This document shows, piece by piece, positions 27,645 to 36,146 of a DNA stretch of 64,000 nucleotides (positions within the stretch are counted from its first letter, which is position 1; each line of letters begins with the position of its first letter). The notes below the pieces were generated by a model, which did not search any database, was not told the origin of the DNA, and worked only from the letters and a program-made list of their open reading frames with translations. Source of the stretch: CAVQJU01 sp963712905 (lineage in GTDB: Bacteria; Acidobacteriota; Vicinamibacteria; Vicinamibacterales; CAVVIG01). Both the position numbers and the translations under genes were made by a program. The stretch lies in contig CAVQJU010000023.1 of assembly GCA_963712905.1 (NCBI GenBank), forward strand, positions 186,001 to 250,000. Direction: 5' to 3'.

Positions 27645-28670
27645 ATGCCGGTCGTCGACTACGCGACCTACTGCGAGATGCTCGATCGCGCGCGGAAAGG
27701 AAAGTTCGCCTACCCGGCCGTCAACGTGACGTCGCTCACCACCGCCAACGCGGTCCTGAAAGGGCTGGCGGACAGCAAGAGCGACGGGATCATCCAGGTC
27801 TCGACCGGCGGCGGCGCGTTCGCGTCGGGCTCGAGCGTCAAGGACATGGCGCTCGGCGCCATGTCGATCGCCGAACACGTCCACCGCGTCGCCGCGCGGT
27901 ACCCGATTTACGTGGCGCTCCACACCGACCATTGCCAGGCGGACAAGCTGGACGCGTTCGTGATGCCGCTCGTCGAGGAGACGGAACGGCGGCGGGCGGC
28001 AGGCAGACCGAACCTGTTCAGCAGCCACATGTTCGACGGCAGCGCGCTGCCGCTCAAGGACAACCTCGACATCGCCGTGAAGCTGCTCGAACGGTTCAGG
28101 AAGAGCGACCTGATCCTGGAGATCGAAGTCGGAGTGGTGGGAGGCGAGGAGGACGGCGTCCACGCCAGCGCCGCCGCGAAGCTCTACACGACGCCCGAGG
28201 ACACCCTGGAGGTGGCGCGGCGCCTGCGGGCCGTCTCAACCGCTCCCTTCCTGCTGGCGGCGACGTTCGGCAACGTGCACGGCGTGTACAAACCTGGCCA
28301 CGTGAAGCTGAAACCGTCCATCCTGAAGGACTGCCAGCAGGCCGTCGTGGCTGCGCTCGGCGAGGCGGCGCAGTTCCACCTCGTCTTCCACGGCGGATCG
28401 GGATCGGAGCTGCGTGACATCCACGAGGCGCTGGACTACGGCGTCGTGAAGATGAACGTCGACACCGACATGCAGTACGCGTTCACGCGCGCCATCGCCG
28501 ACCATTGCTTCAAGAACTACGACGGCATCCTCCGGATCGACGGCGACGTCGGCAACAAGAAGGCCTACGATCCGCGTCCCTACATGACCCTCGCCGAGAA
28601 GGCGATGGCCGCTCGCGTGGTGCAGGCGGCCACGGAACTGCGGTCCGCCGGCACGACGATGATGCGATGA
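27645..28670 (+). CDS. fba: Class II fructose-bisphosphate aldolase
   Basis: Zinc-dependent aldol cleavage of fructose-1,6-bisphosphate to dihydroxyacetone phosphate and glyceraldehyde-3-phosphate. The 341-residue protein has the metal-ligand motif YVALHTDHCQADKLD, a serine/histidine segment FSSHMFDGSALPLKDN, the acidic EIEVGVVGGEEDGV with further ligands, FHGGSGSELRDIHEAL at the phosphate site and a NVDTDMQYA stretch. Its length and motif style match the long, actinobacterial/eukaryotic FbaA type. GGAGG lies six bases ahead of ATG 27645. It is followed by phosphofructokinase after 19 bases, so the two consecutive glycolytic steps are one operon. Confidence 0.95.
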   Translation: MPVVDYATYCEMLDRARKGKFAYPAVNVTSLTTANAVLKGLADSKSDGIIQVSTGGGAFASGSSVKDMALGAMSIAEHVHRVAARYPIYVALHTDHCQADKLDAFVMPLVEETERRRAAGRPNLFSSHMFDGSALPLKDNLDIAVKLLERFRKSDLILEIEVGVVGGEEDGVHASAAAKLYTTPEDTLEVARRLRAVSTAPFLLAATFGNVHGVYKPGHVKLKPSILKDCQQAVVAALGEAAQFHLVFHGGSGSELRDIHEALDYGVVKMNVDTDMQYAFTRAIADHCFKNYDGILRIDGDVGNKKAYDPRPYMTLAEKAMAARVVQAATELRSAGTTMMR

Positions 28671-28689
28671 GCCGGCGGTGAGGCCCAGA

Positions 28690-29979
28690 ATGCGCGACGA
28701 CGATCTCGATTTCACGATTGCGAGGCTCGGCGAGTGCCGCGTGCCGTCGCCGATGTCCGGCGTCCGGTTCACGGACGACGACGAGCGGGTGCTCTACCAC
28801 TCCACTCTCGAGGGACTCGACGCCTGCCTGAACAAAGGGGCGCGGCCTCCTGCCATGGAATCCGCCGGGCCGAGGCGCATGCTGTTCTTCGATCCGGCGA
28901 AGCTCGCGTGCGGGATCGTGACCTGCGGGGGCCTCTGCCCCGGGCTGAACGACGTGATCCGCGCCATCGTCCTGAGCCTGCGCTCCCAGTACGGCGTGAA
29001 GAAGGTCTACGGCTTTCGTTTCGGCTACGAAGGCCTGGTACGGCGGCTCGGGCACGAGCCGCTCGAGCTGACGCCCGAGTCCGTGCACCGGATCCACGAG
29101 AGCGGCGGTTCGGTTCTCGGATCGTCCCGCGGGCCGCAGGAGCCGGCCGAAATGGTCGATTACCTGAACGAACTGGGCGTCGGGGTGCTCTTTGCGATCG
29201 GCGGCGACGGGACGCTGCGCGGGGCACAGAAGATCGGCGAGGAGGCGGCGCGGCGCGGCTTGCCGATCGGCGTCATCGGCGTCCCAAAAACGATCGACAA
29301 CGACATTTCCTTCGTGCAGAGAACGTTTGGATTCGACACGGCCGTGGCGGAGGCGCGGCGCGCGACGGACGCGGCCAACGCCGAGGCCGAATCGGCACGC
29401 AACGGCATCGGGCTCGTAAAGCTCATGGGCCGCGACTCGGGGTTCATCGCGGCGTATTCGGCCCTGGTCAACAGCCACGTGAATTTCTGCCTGGTTCCGG
29501 AAGTGCCGTTCACCCTCGAGAGGCTCCTGTCGGCGCTGGAGGAGCGGTTGGAGCGGACACAGCACGCGCTGATCGTCGTGGCGGAAGGCGCCGGCCAGGG
29601 GTTGATGGCGAAGACCGGGGAGCGGGACGCGTCCGGGAACGTCAAGTACGGCGACATCGGCGTCTTCCTGCGCGACGCGATCACGAAACACTTCAGGCAG
29701 GCCGGCACCGGCGTCACCCTCAAGTACATCGATCCCAGCTACACCATCAGGAGCGTGCCGGCGACGCCGCACGACGCGGCTTTCTGCCTGCTCCTCGGAC
29801 AGGGCGCGGTCCACGCCGGTCTCAGCGGTCGCACGAACATGGTCGTCAGCTTCTGGAATCACCGTTTTACTCACGTACCGATTGCTCTCGCGGTGTCCGA
29901 GCGCAAGAGGATCGACCCATCCGATACGCTCTGGACCAGTGTCGTCACCTCGACTGGTCAGCCACGGGAGATGTCGTAG
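28690..29979 (+). CDS. pfkA: 6-phosphofructokinase, ATP-dependent (clade X type)
   Basis: Phosphorylates fructose-6-phosphate at C1. The 429-residue protein is longer than classical bacterial PfkA. Motifs: GGLCPGLNDVIRAIV, the nucleotide site GGDGTLRGAQKIGEEA, the substrate site PKTIDNDISFV and MGRDSGFIA. Glycine in GGDGT points to ATP use, while lysine in PKTIDND is the residue usual in pyrophosphate enzymes; this combination is the signature of the long clade-X ATP enzymes (as in trypanosomes and some actinobacteria). ATG 28690 is preferred to GTG 28678 because the conserved part begins after it. Co-transcribed with the aldolase gene. Confidence 0.85.
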   Translation: MRDDDLDFTIARLGECRVPSPMSGVRFTDDDERVLYHSTLEGLDACLNKGARPPAMESAGPRRMLFFDPAKLACGIVTCGGLCPGLNDVIRAIVLSLRSQYGVKKVYGFRFGYEGLVRRLGHEPLELTPESVHRIHESGGSVLGSSRGPQEPAEMVDYLNELGVGVLFAIGGDGTLRGAQKIGEEAARRGLPIGVIGVPKTIDNDISFVQRTFGFDTAVAEARRATDAANAEAESARNGIGLVKLMGRDSGFIAAYSALVNSHVNFCLVPEVPFTLERLLSALEERLERTQHALIVVAEGAGQGLMAKTGERDASGNVKYGDIGVFLRDAITKHFRQAGTGVTLKYIDPSYTIRSVPATPHDAAFCLLLGQGAVHAGLSGRTNMVVSFWNHRFTHVPIALAVSERKRIDPSDTLWTSVVTSTGQPREMS

Positions 29980-29987
29980 CGGCCTCG

Positions 29988-30029
29988 ATGGCTGGCCGCC
30001 GGAAAACCGGCGCCACAACCGCCAGCCAT
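29988..30029 (+). terminator. Nested hairpin after pfk
   Basis: Outer stem ATGGCTGGC (29988-29996) / GCCAGCCAT (30021-30029) encloses an inner stem GCCGG (29998-30002) / CCGGC (30007-30011) with an AAAA loop. No T-run follows. It probably ends or attenuates the fba-pfk transcript before the molybdenum operon; a -10-like TATACT lies just downstream at 30046-30051, close to the GTG start of the next gene. Confidence 0.5.
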
Positions 30030-30057
30030 TGCGGTCCACGTCCCCTATACTGCGTCC

Positions 30058-31119
30058 GTGACCGCTTCTCCCCGCGCTGACGTCGCTCGCGCCACCGGAT
30101 GGGGATTGTTCGTCGCCTCCCTGGTCCTCGCGGGCATCTATTTCGGCAGCCGGCGGCTTCGGGATTTCGACGCGGCGCTCGTCCCGTACGCCGGCGCCAG
30201 CGTGTTTTCCGCGTTCGGTCTCGGGTACCGGTACTCGATGTGGCTGACGAAACCGCCCACGCGGCTCTTCTGGCGGCGCGGCTGGCGGTTGTTCTTTGCG
30301 CCGTCGCGCGTGGTGCAGAACCTCTCCCGGCTCGCGGCCCTCTTCGCCGTGAACATCGTCGCCCAGCGGTTCATCGAGAAGCGATCGCCGTTGCGGTGGG
30401 CGGCACACTGGTTCATCTTCTGGGGCTGCATGCTGGCCGCGGCGGTCACGTTCCCTCTGTCTTTCGGGTGGATTCATTTCGAGACGGCGGGAGCCGCGCA
30501 GGAGCGCTACCAGGCGTTCGTATTCGGCCTGCGCGTGTTCACCTTCGACCTCGCCGGGCCGCTTGCGCCACTCGTGTTCAACGTCCTGGATATCTCGGCC
30601 CTGCTCGTGATGGCCGGCGTGTCACTCGCGATGTGGCGCCGCGGCCGCGATCGCGGCTCCCTCGCGGTCCAGCAATTCGGGGCCGACCTGCTGCCGCTCG
30701 TGATGCTCTTCGCGGTCTCGATCACGGGCGTCTTCCTGACCGTCTCGACCCACCTGATGCGCGGGCTGCACTTCGTGTTCCTGTCGCAGCTGCATGCGGT
30801 GACCGTCATCTTTACGCTGCTGTACCTGCCCTTCGGCAAGTTCTTCCACATCTTCCAGCGGCCCGCGCAGCTCGGTGTCGCCTTCTATCGCGAAACGGGC
30901 GCGAAGGGCGAAGCGGCCCGATGCGCGCGCTGCGGCGAATCCTTCGCGTCGCGGATGCACATCGACGATCTCAAGCAGGTGGAGCGCGAGCTGCAAATCA
31001 GATATGAAGACGTCCGGGTAAGGGACGATGCGAGCGTGCACTATCAGGACGTCTGTCCGGCCTGCCGCCGCAAGAATCTCGCGCTGACGCAGGACGCGCT
31101 GTGGAGGCGAGGCGCGTAA
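30058..31119 (+). CDS. Cytochrome-b-like membrane protein with C-terminal zinc ribbon
   Basis: A 353-residue integral membrane protein heading the molybdenum operon. About seven hydrophobic helices are visible (near residues 16-34, 44-60, 90-105, 115-140, 165-210, 220-250, 260-285) with several helix histidines that could bind heme b, followed by a soluble tail carrying two CxxC pairs (CARCGESFASR and CPACRRKN), a zinc-ribbon or iron-binding arrangement. Position before a molybdopterin oxidoreductase, a four-cluster ferredoxin and a Rieske protein suggests it passes electrons between the quinone pool and the cytoplasmic enzyme. Similar proteins are sometimes mis-annotated as MFS transporters. 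The stop and the next start overlap (TAATG). Confidence 0.6.
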   Translation: MTASPRADVARATGWGLFVASLVLAGIYFGSRRLRDFDAALVPYAGASVFSAFGLGYRYSMWLTKPPTRLFWRRGWRLFFAPSRVVQNLSRLAALFAVNIVAQRFIEKRSPLRWAAHWFIFWGCMLAAAVTFPLSFGWIHFETAGAAQERYQAFVFGLRVFTFDLAGPLAPLVFNVLDISALLVMAGVSLAMWRRGRDRGSLAVQQFGADLLPLVMLFAVSITGVFLTVSTHLMRGLHFVFLSQLHAVTVIFTLLYLPFGKFFHIFQRPAQLGVAFYRETGAKGEAARCARCGESFASRMHIDDLKQVERELQIRYEDVRVRDDASVHYQDVCPACRRKNLALTQDALWRRGA

Positions 31120-33353
31120 TGGCCAGAATGCCGGCCTCGATCCCGGATCTGGTAGCGCAGTTCGGCCCGCACCTCAACCGGGAACCCGCCGGGGGCTGGA
31201 CGACGCTCGGCGAGCCGGATCGGATCGTGCCAGACGCACTGCTGCTTCTGCGGCCAGCAGTGCGGCATCCAGCTCAAGGTGAAGAACGAGAAGATCGTCG
31301 GCTTCGAACCCTGGGAGGCATTCCCCTTCAACAAAGGGAAGCTCTGCCCCAAGGGCGTGAAGCGCTACATGCAGGACGAGCACCCGGATCGGCTGCTGAC
31401 GCCGCTCGCTCGCGACGAAGCGCGCGGCTTCCAGCCGATCGACTGGGACGACCGCGCTCGACCGCACCGCACGCGAGATCCGGCGCATCCAGTCCGCGCT
31501 ACGGACCTGACGCCTTCGCCGTGCTCGACCGGCGCTTCGCTGACCAACGAGAAGGCGTACCTGATGGGCAAGTTCGCACGGGTGGCCGTGCGCACCGCGA
31601 ATATCGACTACAACGGCCGGCTCTGCATGGTGTCGGCGGCGGCCGCGTCGAAGAAGATTCTCGGGATCGATCGCAGCGCCAATCCGTGGAGCGACATCCC
31701 GAAGGCGAAAGTCGATTCTCGTCGCGGGCGCGAACGTCGCCGAGTGCGCCCCGATCACCACCGACTATCTCTGGCAGGCGCGCGAGAACGGCGCACAGCT
31801 CATCGTGCTCGATCCGCGTATGACGCCGATCGCCCGCACCGCCGACCTCTTCATCCCCGTGCGATCGGGCGGCGACATCGGCGTCTTCTAACGGCATGCT
31901 CCACGTGATGGTGCGGCGCGGCTGGATCGACCGCGACTTCATCGCCGCGCACACGACGGGCTGGGACGCTGTCGAGGCCATCGTCGAGCGCTACACGCCG
32001 GAATACGCGGCGTCACGATCGCCGGCGTGCCCGCCTCGATGATCGTGCGCGCGGCCGAGCTGTGGGGGCCGGCCGACACCAGCTTCCTGCTGCACGCCCG
32101 CGGCATCGAGCATCACTCCAAGGGCGTCGAGAACTGCATGGCCGCCATCAACCTGGTGGTCGCGACCGGCCGTATCGGGCGTGAGGGCTGCGGCTACGCG
32201 ATGATCACCGGCCAGGGCAACGGCCAGGGCGCGCGCGAGCAGGGACAGAAGTGCGATCAGTTGCCTGGCGCGCGCGACATCGAGAACCCGGCGCACCGGG
32301 AATACATCGCCGGCGTGTGGGGGGTCGAGGAGTCGACGATTCCGCATACCGGCTTGTCGGCGGTGCCGCTCCTCGAGGCGATTCACGACGGCCGAGATCA
32401 AAGGCCTGCTGCTCGCTCTGCTTCAACCCTGCCGTGTCGCTGCCCGACGGCGACTTCATCCGGGAAGCCCTCGAGCCGCCTCGAGTTCTTCACGGTCATC
32501 GACTTCTTCATGTCCGAGACGGCGCGCTACGCCGACCTGGTGCTCCCCGGCTCGCTGATGGAAGAAGACGAAGGGACGACGACCAGCGTCGAGGGGCGCG
32601 TGATCCATCACCGCCAGGTCGTCCGGCCGCCTGAGGGCGCGCGCGAGGACTGGCGGATCATCTGCGACATCGCGAAACGGCTGGGCGCGGGCGACAAGTT
32701 CGCCTACGAGTCGCACGCGGGAGATCTTCGAAGAGCTGCGCATCGCCTCGAAGGGCGGCGTCGCCGACTACGCCGGCATCACGTGGGAACGCATCGACCG
32801 CGAGATGGGGGTGTTCTGGCCGTGCCCGTCGCTCGATCATCCCGGCACGCCGCGCCTGTACGAAGGCTGGCAGTTCGGCCATCCCGACGGCAAGGCGCAT
32901 TTTCAGCCGGTCGACTGGCGGCCCGCCGCCGAAGAGCCGGACGCCGACTACCCGATCGTGCTGACGACGGGACGCGTGGTGTCGCAGTATCTGTCGGGCA
33001 CACAGACGCGCCGCATCGGCGCGCTCGTCGATCAGTACCCGCAGCCGCGCTGCGAAATCCATCCGCGCCTGGCCGCGTCGATCGGGGTCGTCGATGGCGA
33101 CTACGTCCGCGTCGAAAGCCGCCGCGGGGCCGTCGTGGTGCGCGCGCAGGTCGTGAAGACCATTCGGCCTGACACCGTCTTCGTCCCCTACCACTGGCCG
33201 CTCGATCGGTCGGCGAACAACTGCACGAACCGCGCGATCGATCCCATCTCCAAGATTCCCGAGTTCAAGATCTGCGCCGTCCGCGTGACCAGGGCGCCCG
33301 AGCCGGCCGGCGCGATCGCAGCGCTCGAGCCGGAAGCCGGAGGCGCCCGGTGA
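31119..33353 (+). CDS. Molybdopterin oxidoreductase, nitrate-reductase-like, many single-base insertions
   Basis: Catalytic subunit with a bis-MGD molybdenum cofactor. The restored protein (about 740 residues) has an N-terminal 4Fe-4S motif C-x2-C-x3-C in HCCFCGQQCGIQ with the fourth cysteine in KGKLCPKG; the expected molybdenum ligand is a cysteine in NIDYNGRLCMVSAA, the nitrate-reductase (Nas/Nap) or formate-dehydrogenase pattern. GQGNGQGAREQGQKCDQLPG and the C-terminal cap IDPISKIPEFKICAVRV are also family features. No Tat signal, so it is cytoplasmic. About ten single-base insertions break the frame (for example near 31229, 31453, 31501, 31529, 31713, 31890, 32396, 32420, 32476 and 32720) without loss of motifs. 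Its GTGA end overlaps the ferredoxin gene. Nitrate is the favoured substrate from context; formate or another oxyanion is possible. Confidence 0.7.
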
Positions 33354-33976
33354 GCGAACTGGCGTTCTTCATCGACTACTCGCGCTGCATCGGGTGCCAG
33401 GCCTGCGTCCAGGCATGCGAGGAATGCGACACGCACCGCGGGCGATCGCTCATCCACCTCGAGACGATCGAGCGACGTGACAGCGTGCAGACTGCGCCAC
33501 AGGTGTGCATGCACTGCCAGGACCCGATCTGCGCGCAGGTGTGCCCCGCCGACGCCATCAAGCAGACCGCCGAGGGCGTCGTCCAGAGCTCGCTCAAGCC
33601 GCGCTGCATCGGCTGCTCGAACTGCGTGCTCGCGTGCCCGTTCGGCGTCCCCAAGTACGACGGCGGCGCCGATCAGATGATGAAGTGCGACATGTGCTAC
33701 GACCGCACGAGCACGGGCCGGCGTCCGATGTGCGCCACCGTGTGTCCCTCGGGCGCGCTGGCGTTCACGACAATCGAGGAGATCATGCGGACGCGGCAGG
33801 GACGGGCGGTCAACGACTGGCAGTTCGGCGATCAGCGCGTGCGCACGAAGGTCTTCGTCCTCGTGCCCACGGAGGTGACGCACGTGAACGTGGCAGTCAT
33901 TCCCCTCAGCTCGCTCAGGCGATCGCAGCCGCCGGCCGATCCGTACGATGTCGCCGCGCTGCTGGAGGCCCACTGA
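33350..33976 (+). CDS. Four-cluster 4Fe-4S ferredoxin subunit (NrfC/DmsB/NarH-like)
   Basis: Electron-transfer subunit of 208 residues for the molybdenum enzyme. Four cysteine clusters are visible: CIGCQACVQAC near residue 13, CMHCQDPICAQVCP near 54, CIGCSNCVLACPFGVPKY near 86 and CDMCYDRTSTGRRPMCATVC near 111. This spacing is the dicluster type seen in NrfC, DmsB and FdnH, which wire molybdenum subunits to membrane cytochromes or Rieske proteins. No Tat signal, so it stays in the cytoplasm with its partner. The start GTG 33350 overlaps the oxidoreductase stop (GTGA), and the Rieske gene begins in its stop codon. Confidence 0.9.
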   Translation: MSELAFFIDYSRCIGCQACVQACEECDTHRGRSLIHLETIERRDSVQTAPQVCMHCQDPICAQVCPADAIKQTAEGVVQSSLKPRCIGCSNCVLACPFGVPKYDGGADQMMKCDMCYDRTSTGRRPMCATVCPSGALAFTTIEEIMRTRQGRAVNDWQFGDQRVRTKVFVLVPTEVTHVNVAVIPLSSLRRSQPPADPYDVAALLEAH

Positions 33977-34464
33977 TGGCCGACGACCGCCCGCGCTGGC
34001 GCGAGGACTTCCCCGTCCGGTGGGACGAAGACAACTACATGACGCGGCGGGAACTGGCGAAGTTTCTCACGCTCGGTTCGGGATTGCTGGCGAGCGTCAA
34101 CGTCCTGATCGCGTTCATCGGTCTGACGGGCCGCGCGCCGGCGCCGCCTGCGAGGCGAATTGCCGCCGCCGACGAGGTCGCGCCGGGAGGCTCGCTGTTG
34201 TTCCGCTACCCGACCGACGATGACCCGTGCATTCTGGTGCGTGACGCGGCTGGGCGTATCGACGCCTTCTCCCAGGTCTGCACGCACCTGTCGTGCGCGA
34301 TTGTCCACCGGCCCGGCGACGACGTGCTGGCCTGCCCCTGTCACAAGGGTTCGTTTTCCGCACGTGAAGGACTTCCTGTGGCCGGGCCGCCGACGCGGCG
34401 CCTGCCGCGCATTGTCGTCGAGCGGCGCGGCGCCGATCTCGTGGCGACGGGCGTCGAGGTGTAG
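33976..34464 (+). CDS. Membrane-anchored Rieske 2Fe-2S protein
   Basis: A 162-residue protein with an N-terminal twin-arginine-like anchor (YMTRRELAKFLTLGSGLLAS then a hydrophobic helix) and a C-terminal Rieske domain with both cluster motifs, CTHLSC and CPCHKG. It should face the periplasm or sit at the membrane surface and pass electrons to or from the ferredoxin subunit and the membrane cytochrome. Rieske proteins next to molybdenum oxidoreductases occur in nitrite/nitrate and arsenite systems; the arrangement here, after a four-cluster ferredoxin, is less usual. ATG overlaps the previous stop (TGATG). Confidence 0.85.
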   Translation: MADDRPRWREDFPVRWDEDNYMTRRELAKFLTLGSGLLASVNVLIAFIGLTGRAPAPPARRIAAADEVAPGGSLLFRYPTDDDPCILVRDAAGRIDAFSQVCTHLSCAIVHRPGDDVLACPCHKGSFSAREGLPVAGPPTRRLPRIVVERRGADLVATGVEV

Positions 34465-34465
34465 C

Positions 34466-34705
34466 GTGGAAACCCGGCAGCAGGGCTCCATTCTCTTCTC
34501 CGCCGTGCTTGTCCTCATCGCCTTGCTCGTCGTGATCCAGCTCTGGCTCGTCGCTGCGGCGCTCGACGCGCTGTTTGCGCGGCAGTTCGTCGTCCTCGTG
34601 CCGACGGCGATCGCGTCTTGCGTGCTGTTCGTGTTGAGCGGTGGACTGCTCTGGTACGTGGTGTCGTTCGACGCGCGCCTCCGCCAGTGGGGTCCCCGTG
34701 GCTGA
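34466..34705 (+). CDS. Small two-helix membrane protein of the Mo operon
   Basis: A 79-residue protein from GTG 34466, two bases after the Rieske stop. Two membrane helices (SILFSAVLVLIALLVVIQLW and AIASCVLFVLSGGLLWYVVS) flank a short loop. It resembles small DUF6755-type membrane proteins, which I recall as neighbours of Rieske genes, but the match is from memory. Likely role: assembly or anchoring partner of the Rieske protein. The following gene starts inside its last codons. Confidence 0.6.
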   Translation: METRQQGSILFSAVLVLIALLVVIQLWLVAAALDALFARQFVVLVPTAIASCVLFVLSGGLLWYVVSFDARLRQWGPRG

Positions 34706-35351
34706 CGTCACTGAGGGCCCGGGCCGGCCGCCGCTCGTTGTCCACACCCCAGAGGTGGCGCGGAGCCTCGCCGCACGGCTCCAGATCACTCACCTGCTGA
34801 CTCGCTATTCGGAGCGCCCGATCTGGGCCCTGTTCATGTTTCTGAACGGCTTCATCACGATCGCGCTTCTGGCGGCGGTCGCGATGGTGTCCCGGACGCC
34901 GTTCGTGTTTCCCTCGCTGGGCCCGACCGCGTTTCTCTTCTTCTTCACCCCCCGGTCGCCGGCGGCGAGCCCCCGGCACACGATCTACGGGCATGCGATC
35001 GGCATCCTGTGCGGATACGGGGCCCTGTGGCTGTTCGGCCTGCAGGACGCGCCGCCGGCGATGGCGACCGGCGTTTCGGCAGCCCGCGTCGGCGCCGCGG
35101 CGCTGTCGCTGGCATCGACGGGCGCGTTGATGATTCTCGCGAAGGCGGCGCACCCGCCGGCCGGGGCCACGACGCTCATCATCTCGCTCGGGATCGTGAC
35201 ACGACCGTTCCATCTGCTCGTCATCGAGATCGCCGTCGCCATCCTGACGGTCCAGGCGATCGTCATCAACCGGGCTGCGGGCATCGACTACCCGCTGTGG
35301 GCGCTCCGGGATCGCCCGGTGACCACCGAATCGGCCGCGGGCGGCGCGTAG
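34698..35351 (+). CDS. HPP family membrane transporter (possible nitrite carrier)
   Basis: A 217-residue membrane protein from GTG 34698, overlapping the preceding gene by eight bases. After a soluble N-terminus of about 45 residues come four to five helices with the family signatures VFPSLGPTAFLFFFTPRSPA and AAHPPAGATTLIISLG, the HPP motif that names the family. Plant and cyanobacterial HPP proteins carry nitrite across membranes, which fits a nitrate-reducing operon; in other bacteria the substrate is unknown. The link to nitrite is inference from family and context. Confidence 0.8.
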   Translation: MADVTEGPGRPPLVVHTPEVARSLAARLQITHLLTRYSERPIWALFMFLNGFITIALLAAVAMVSRTPFVFPSLGPTAFLFFFTPRSPAASPRHTIYGHAIGILCGYGALWLFGLQDAPPAMATGVSAARVGAAALSLASTGALMILAKAAHPPAGATTLIISLGIVTRPFHLLVIEIAVAILTVQAIVINRAAGIDYPLWALRDRPVTTESAAGGA

Positions 35352-35371
35352 CACGCCTTCGCCGCCGAACC

Positions 35372-36139
35372 ATGCTGCCCCTGGACTCGCTGACCATCCT
35401 CGTCGTGGCCGTGTTCTTTGGCGCGACGCTTCTCCGATCCGCCCTGGGCTTTGGCGAAGCCCTCATCGCCGTCCCGCTCCTGGCGTTCGTGCTTCCGGTA
35501 AAGGTCGCCGCACCGGTCGCCGTGCTGATCTCAATCACCGTGGCAGCCGTTGTCGTCGCCCAGGACTGGCGGCACGTGCACCTTCGAAGTGCCGCCTACC
35601 TCGTGCTCTCGACGCTGGCAGGGATCCCGCTTGGCCTCATCCTCCTTCGCAGCGTGTCCGAGCCCATCGTCAAAGGGGTTCTGGGCGTGCTGGTCGCCGG
35701 ATTCGCCGGATACGCGCTTCGACGTCGAGGCTCGTACGAACTGACCGACGATCGCCTGGCGTGGCTCTTCGGCCTGAGCGCCGGGGTGCTGGGCGGGGCC
35801 TACGGGATGAACGGTCCGCCATTGGTGGTGTACGGGGCGCTGCGCCGCTGGTCGCCGGAACACTTCCGCGCGACCCTTCAGGGTTACTTTCTGCCGGCGA
35901 GCGTGATGGGGATGATCGGATATTGGGCGGCCGGCCTGTGGACGCCGGATGTCAGCCGTTACTACCTCTTGTCCCTCCCGACGTCGCTGGTGGCGATTGC
36001 CCTGGGCCGGATCATCAACCGGCGCTTCGACGCCCGGCGCTTTTTCGTCTACGTGCACGCCGGCCTGATCGCCAGCGGCGCGGGGCTCGTGTTGCAGGCC
36101 CTCGCCACCTGGACCGCTCAGCAGGCGGCGGCGCGCTGA
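35372..36139 (+). CDS. TauE/SafE-type permease
   Basis: A 255-residue membrane protein with about eight helices, arranged as two repeats beginning VFFGATLLRSALGFGEALIA and LFGLSAGVLGGAYGMNGPPL, the glycine-rich signatures of the TauE/SafE (sulfite/sulfoacetate exporter) family. Substrates in the family include sulfite, sulfonates and other anions. As part of the molybdenum operon it may export or import the anion handled by the enzyme. It lies 20 bases after the HPP gene and seven bases before the NnrS-like gene. Confidence 0.85.
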   Translation: MLPLDSLTILVVAVFFGATLLRSALGFGEALIAVPLLAFVLPVKVAAPVAVLISITVAAVVVAQDWRHVHLRSAAYLVLSTLAGIPLGLILLRSVSEPIVKGVLGVLVAGFAGYALRRRGSYELTDDRLAWLFGLSAGVLGGAYGMNGPPLVVYGALRRWSPEHFRATLQGYFLPASVMGMIGYWAAGLWTPDVSRYYLLSLPTSLVAIALGRIINRRFDARRFFVYVHAGLIASGAGLVLQALATWTAQQAAAR

Positions 36140-36146
36140 GCCTCGA

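Noticed and set aside
28510..30477. Very long open frame (655 codons) on the minus strand opposite phosphofructokinase
   Set aside because: It is antisense to a gene with all family motifs; high GC removes stop codons from the opposite frame. Its sequence is rich in Arg, Gly and His and shows no family pattern.
30058..31119. MFS transporter as annotation of the membrane protein before the molybdenum enzyme
   Set aside because: Too few helices, no MFS motif A, and a cysteine ribbon at the C-terminus; context fits electron transfer.
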